Source of the DNA: Pseudoalteromonas sp. P1-9 | GTDB lineage: Bacteria; Pseudomonadota; Gammaproteobacteria; Enterobacterales; Alteromonadaceae | DNA: 64,000 bases | Assembly (NCBI RefSeq): GCF_001399975.1 | Contig: NZ_LKBD01000001.1 | Span: 124,001-188,000 of the forward strand | Direction of reading: 5' to 3' | Shown: piece by piece, positions 61,812-64,000 of the stretch | Layout: the number at the start of each line of letters is the position of its first letter | Numbering within the stretch: position 1 is the stretch's first letter | Position numbers and translations under genes: made by a program | Notes under the pieces: model-generated | What the model saw: the letters and a program-made list of their open reading frames with translations, nothing else | Told to the model about the DNA's origin: nothing | Databases searched by the model: none

Positions 61812-62276
61812 ATGAAAAAGTTAGCATCAGCAGTCGCTATTACTTCTACGTTACTACTTTCTGGTTGTATGACAGTAGTTCAAAACTCACAGCAAGCTTC
61901 ACTTGAAACCAATAAAACCGTTACGGTAATTGACGACACACGTACACGTGATGGCGTGCGTGACTCAATTACTGGTTGGTTAACAAAACAAGGTTACCAA
62001 TTTGAAGTTGTAGAAACGCCAAATTATGTACTTGAGTATGACCAAGCAATTGTTTATCAAGCAAATTGGGCGTGGGATATTACAACTTACATGCGTTATG
62101 CAGATATTAGTTTATACAACAAAAACAATCGTATCGGTAACGTAAGAGTAGATACTGTTGGTTGTGGTGGTTTTGGTAAGTTCGGTAACGCTGCTGAACG
62201 TATTTCGCTATCAATGGATTTACTGTTTAAGAAAATCGATACAAAACAAGCTGAAAAGCTAATTTGTAAAGCGTAA
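61812..62276 (+). CDS. Lipoprotein, Sbal_3080-like
   Basis: 154 aa with lipobox LLSGC at residues 15-19. The mature part has an alpha/beta pattern around VQNSQQASLETNKTVTVIDDTRTRDGVRDSITGWL and YVLEYDQAIVYQANWAWD. It resembles the Sbal_3080-type lipoproteins of Shewanella and relatives. Function unknown. Own terminator downstream. Confidence 0.75.
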   Translation: MKKLASAVAITSTLLLSGCMTVVQNSQQASLETNKTVTVIDDTRTRDGVRDSITGWLTKQGYQFEVVETPNYVLEYDQAIVYQANWAWDITTYMRYADISLYNKNNRIGNVRVDTVGCGGFGKFGNAAERISLSMDLLFKKIDTKQAEKLICKA

Positions 62277-62428
62277 TTATAAAAACAAATACAATAACGC
62301 ATCGTCTGTGTTGTAAATAAAAACTAGGCTATAGCTGTTGTTTGTTGCGCTAGCGATTTAACAGCTTTAGCTTAAATAAATGTACGCTTCCCATAGTTAA
62401 AGTGGGAAATATTTAACAAGATGCTCTT

Positions 62429-62457
62429 AAAAAGCGCTGATAATTCAGCGCTTTTTT
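62429..62457 (+). terminator. Intrinsic terminator
   Basis: AAAAAGCGCTGA/TCAGCGCTTTTT arms with a 4-nt loop and trailing T's. Confidence 0.85.
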
Positions 62458-62518
62458 ATTTTCGCTAGTCTTTATTGCATTTGATATTTTATCTAAACCA
62501 ATACACTGTTTATGACTA

Positions 62519-63418
62519 CTAGCTCGTGGTTAAATTGAGCTCTTTTAGCCCTGAGATTAGGTGATCCAAAAATGCTTTTACTTTTGCAAGTGGGTACTTT
62601 CTACCCGAGTATAATGCATATAAAACAAGATCTTCAGGCTCGCAGTTTAGCGCTATTTTGATAAGACTACCGTTATCAATTTCTGTTTGGCACGCATGCA
62701 CCGGCAATATCGCAAAGCCAAGTCCTTTTAATGCCGCCGCTTTTGCCATATGGCCACTATTGACCTTGTAATCTGATTGCACCTGAATGGTTTGCTTGCC
62801 TTTAAATCGCCAAGGCATGCCTTGCAGTACAGATAGTGACGTGATGCACGGCACTTTCGTCATATCACTTAATGACTTTGGTAATGCGGTATGCTCAAGC
62901 AAACGAGGAGACGCCACCACACAGCTAGGCCAGCGGATAATTTCTTTAGCTACCCAGCCGGAATCCTCTAATGCGCCACGACCAAAGCGTAACACCAAAT
63001 CGTAGCCATCTAACAAGCCTTCTTGCGGGTTTAAATGGGTATCACAGCTGAGATTAATTTGCGTATGCTCGAAACAGAAATCCGCAATAATCTCAGCTAG
63101 AAAGGGAAGATCTGGCATCACGACCTTTAGGTGCCCGGATAATGAATCGCCAAATTGAGAAACCTCTTCCAGCGCATCATTTATCGCACAGGTAAGCGGT
63201 GAAATTGACTGATAAAGCTGTTTTCCAGCGGCAGTTGAAATCATTTTCCGTGTTGTACGTTCCAGCAATCTTAGCCCAAGGTTTTGCTCCAATAAGGCGA
63301 CATGCCGACTGACATTCGAGGTCGGTATTTCCAGTTGTTCTGCCGCTAACTTAAAACTGAGTTGTTCATAAACAGCCTGAAAGCTAAGTAACCATTGCAG
63401 CTCGATTTTTTCTATCAC
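62519..63418 (-). CDS. LysR-type transcriptional regulator
   Basis: About 299 aa from a GTG at 63418 (MIEKIELQWLLSFQAVYEQ); a TTG nine codons upstream is possible. Winged helix SFKLAAEQLEIPTSNVSRHVALLEQNLGLRLLERTTRKMISTAAG at the N-terminus (described here by its ends only), LysR effector domain after. Divergent from the flavin monooxygenase, the probable target. Confidence 0.85.
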   Translation of the reverse strand: MIEKIELQWLLSFQAVYEQLSFKLAAEQLEIPTSNVSRHVALLEQNLGLRLLERTTRKMISTAAGKQLYQSISPLTCAINDALEEVSQFGDSLSGHLKVVMPDLPFLAEIIADFCFEHTQINLSCDTHLNPQEGLLDGYDLVLRFGRGALEDSGWVAKEIIRWPSCVVASPRLLEHTALPKSLSDMTKVPCITSLSVLQGMPWRFKGKQTIQVQSDYKVNSGHMAKAAALKGLGFAILPVHACQTEIDNGSLIKIALNCEPEDLVLYALYSGRKYPLAKVKAFLDHLISGLKELNLTTS

Positions 63419-63519
63419 TATTAACTCAAATAATGGGATTAACAAATCAATATTAGCATGTTTATCCTATTTATTGATTTTGTAATTATCGTTTCCGATT
63501 TAACTATAGAGATAGAAAA

Positions 63520-64000
63520 ATGAATAACATTAATCGAATTGCAATTGTTGGTGCTGGCGTGGCGGGATTGGCATTGGCGATACTTGCTACAAAACGAGGT
63601 TACAAGGTAACGGTATATGAGCGTGCTAGTTCAGTGTGCTCAATGGGGGCGGGGGTAACCCTGTGGCCAAATGCCATGTTTGTATTGCAGCAGCTAGGAC
63701 TAGAAAGTGAAGTAACGCGTGCAGGGGGAAAACCCGCTTATATGCGGCATTTTAATCATTATGGTGTACAACAAGGTGAATTTGATATTGAAGAAGTGAA
63801 CCTGTTGTGTGGCTTTCCAAGTGTAACCATATTACGCCGCGATCTTATGAAGATTTTGGTAAAAGCATTTACTGATTTAGGCGGTACTATTCGCTTGAGT
63901 TGTTCCATTAAAGCGCAAGATATCGTTAGCCTTAAACAAAAATTTGATTTGGTAGTAGGTGCTGATGGACGTATGAACTCAGCGGTGCGCCAGTTTTTAT
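63520..64000 (+). CDS. FAD-dependent monooxygenase, 3' truncated
   Basis: Only the first ~160 residues are present; the frame runs off the window. The dinucleotide fold (IAIVGAGVAGLALAI), MGAGVTLWPNAMFVLQQLG and the FAD GD-type segment VVGADGRMNSAVR identify a class A (FAD_binding_3) flavoprotein hydroxylase. Divergent LysR neighbour suggests inducible oxidation of a small aromatic or similar compound. Confidence 0.85.
   Translation, partial: MNNINRIAIVGAGVAGLALAILATKRGYKVTVYERASSVCSMGAGVTLWPNAMFVLQQLGLESEVTRAGGKPAYMRHFNHYGVQQGEFDIEEVNLLCGFPSVTILRRDLMKILVKAFTDLGGTIRLSCSIKAQDIVSLKQKFDLVVGADGRMNSAVRQFL

Noticed and set aside
1-64000. CRISPR arrays, tRNA/rRNA genes, insertion sequences, integrases or prophage genes
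   Set aside because: Looked for throughout by eye; no repeats with spacers, no tRNA T-loop/acceptor patterns, no transposase or integrase signatures found.

Overview
The window looks like part of the secondary replicon (chromid, "chromosome II") of a marine gammaproteobacterium, most likely Pseudoalteromonas. The base composition is AT-rich. The proteins resemble Alteromonadales families: a TonB2-type energy module, a LodA/LodB quinoprotein pair, DUF413/MaoP, and many GGDEF and LysR proteins. The replication core at 38.6-43.8 kb is plasmid-like rather than dnaA/oriC-like. The genus is an inference from overall character; no marker gene such as 16S rRNA is present.

Left arm (1-38 kb): a truncated CNT nucleoside transporter; a possible small RNA and a palindromic intergenic element; a solute-binding protein and a VCBS-repeat protein; a FAN1-type VRR-NUC nuclease fused to a DnaQ-type exonuclease; a three-gene cassette of a CxxCH protein, a LodA-like CTQ oxidase and its LodB-like flavoprotein; an HDAC-family deacetylase; a PAS-GGDEF cyclase; a peroxiredoxin-like protein; hutH-hutU (with an animal-type long urocanase) and a divergent LysR gene; two tandem DUF2799 lipoproteins; a six-gene TonB2 operon (DUF3450, ExbB fusion, ExbB2, ExbD2, TonB2, TPR); a PstS-like protein plus porin; a capsule-type glycan protein; MAPEG, GNAT and MaoP-like genes; a repeat lipoprotein; rmuC; a WYL regulator; and a SWIM/SNF2 helicase.

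Replication core (38.6-43.8 kb): leftward type Ia parA-parB, an 858-bp intergenic origin, a rightward replication initiator, and a convergent Tus homologue. The origin has at least seven copies of a 20-bp iteron (consensus TTRGTAAAAWDKTGATCTGR) in both orientations and two DnaA boxes. Three more iteron-like sites lie outside it, two near 33.5-33.9 kb and one at 49.2 kb. A Ter-like site at 61,514-61,536 is oriented so that, by E. coli rules, Tus would block the rightward fork about 20 kb from the origin. Together these suggest a replicon that enforces largely unidirectional, leftward replication.

Right arm (43.9-64 kb): btuC-btuD, a class II DAHP synthase, a second solute-binding protein, a membrane hydroxylase with an SRPBCC protein, an AraC regulator, a flavodoxin-like oxidoreductase with arylamine N-acetyltransferase, VOC and GFA proteins, an MFS permease, a BlaI/M56 pair, an esterase with TPRs, a second GFA gene overlapping a GNAT-nucleotidyltransferase fusion, a MASE1-GGDEF cyclase, a lipoprotein, and a LysR gene divergent from a truncated flavin monooxygenase. 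I see no rRNA, tRNA, insertion sequence, prophage or CRISPR array.
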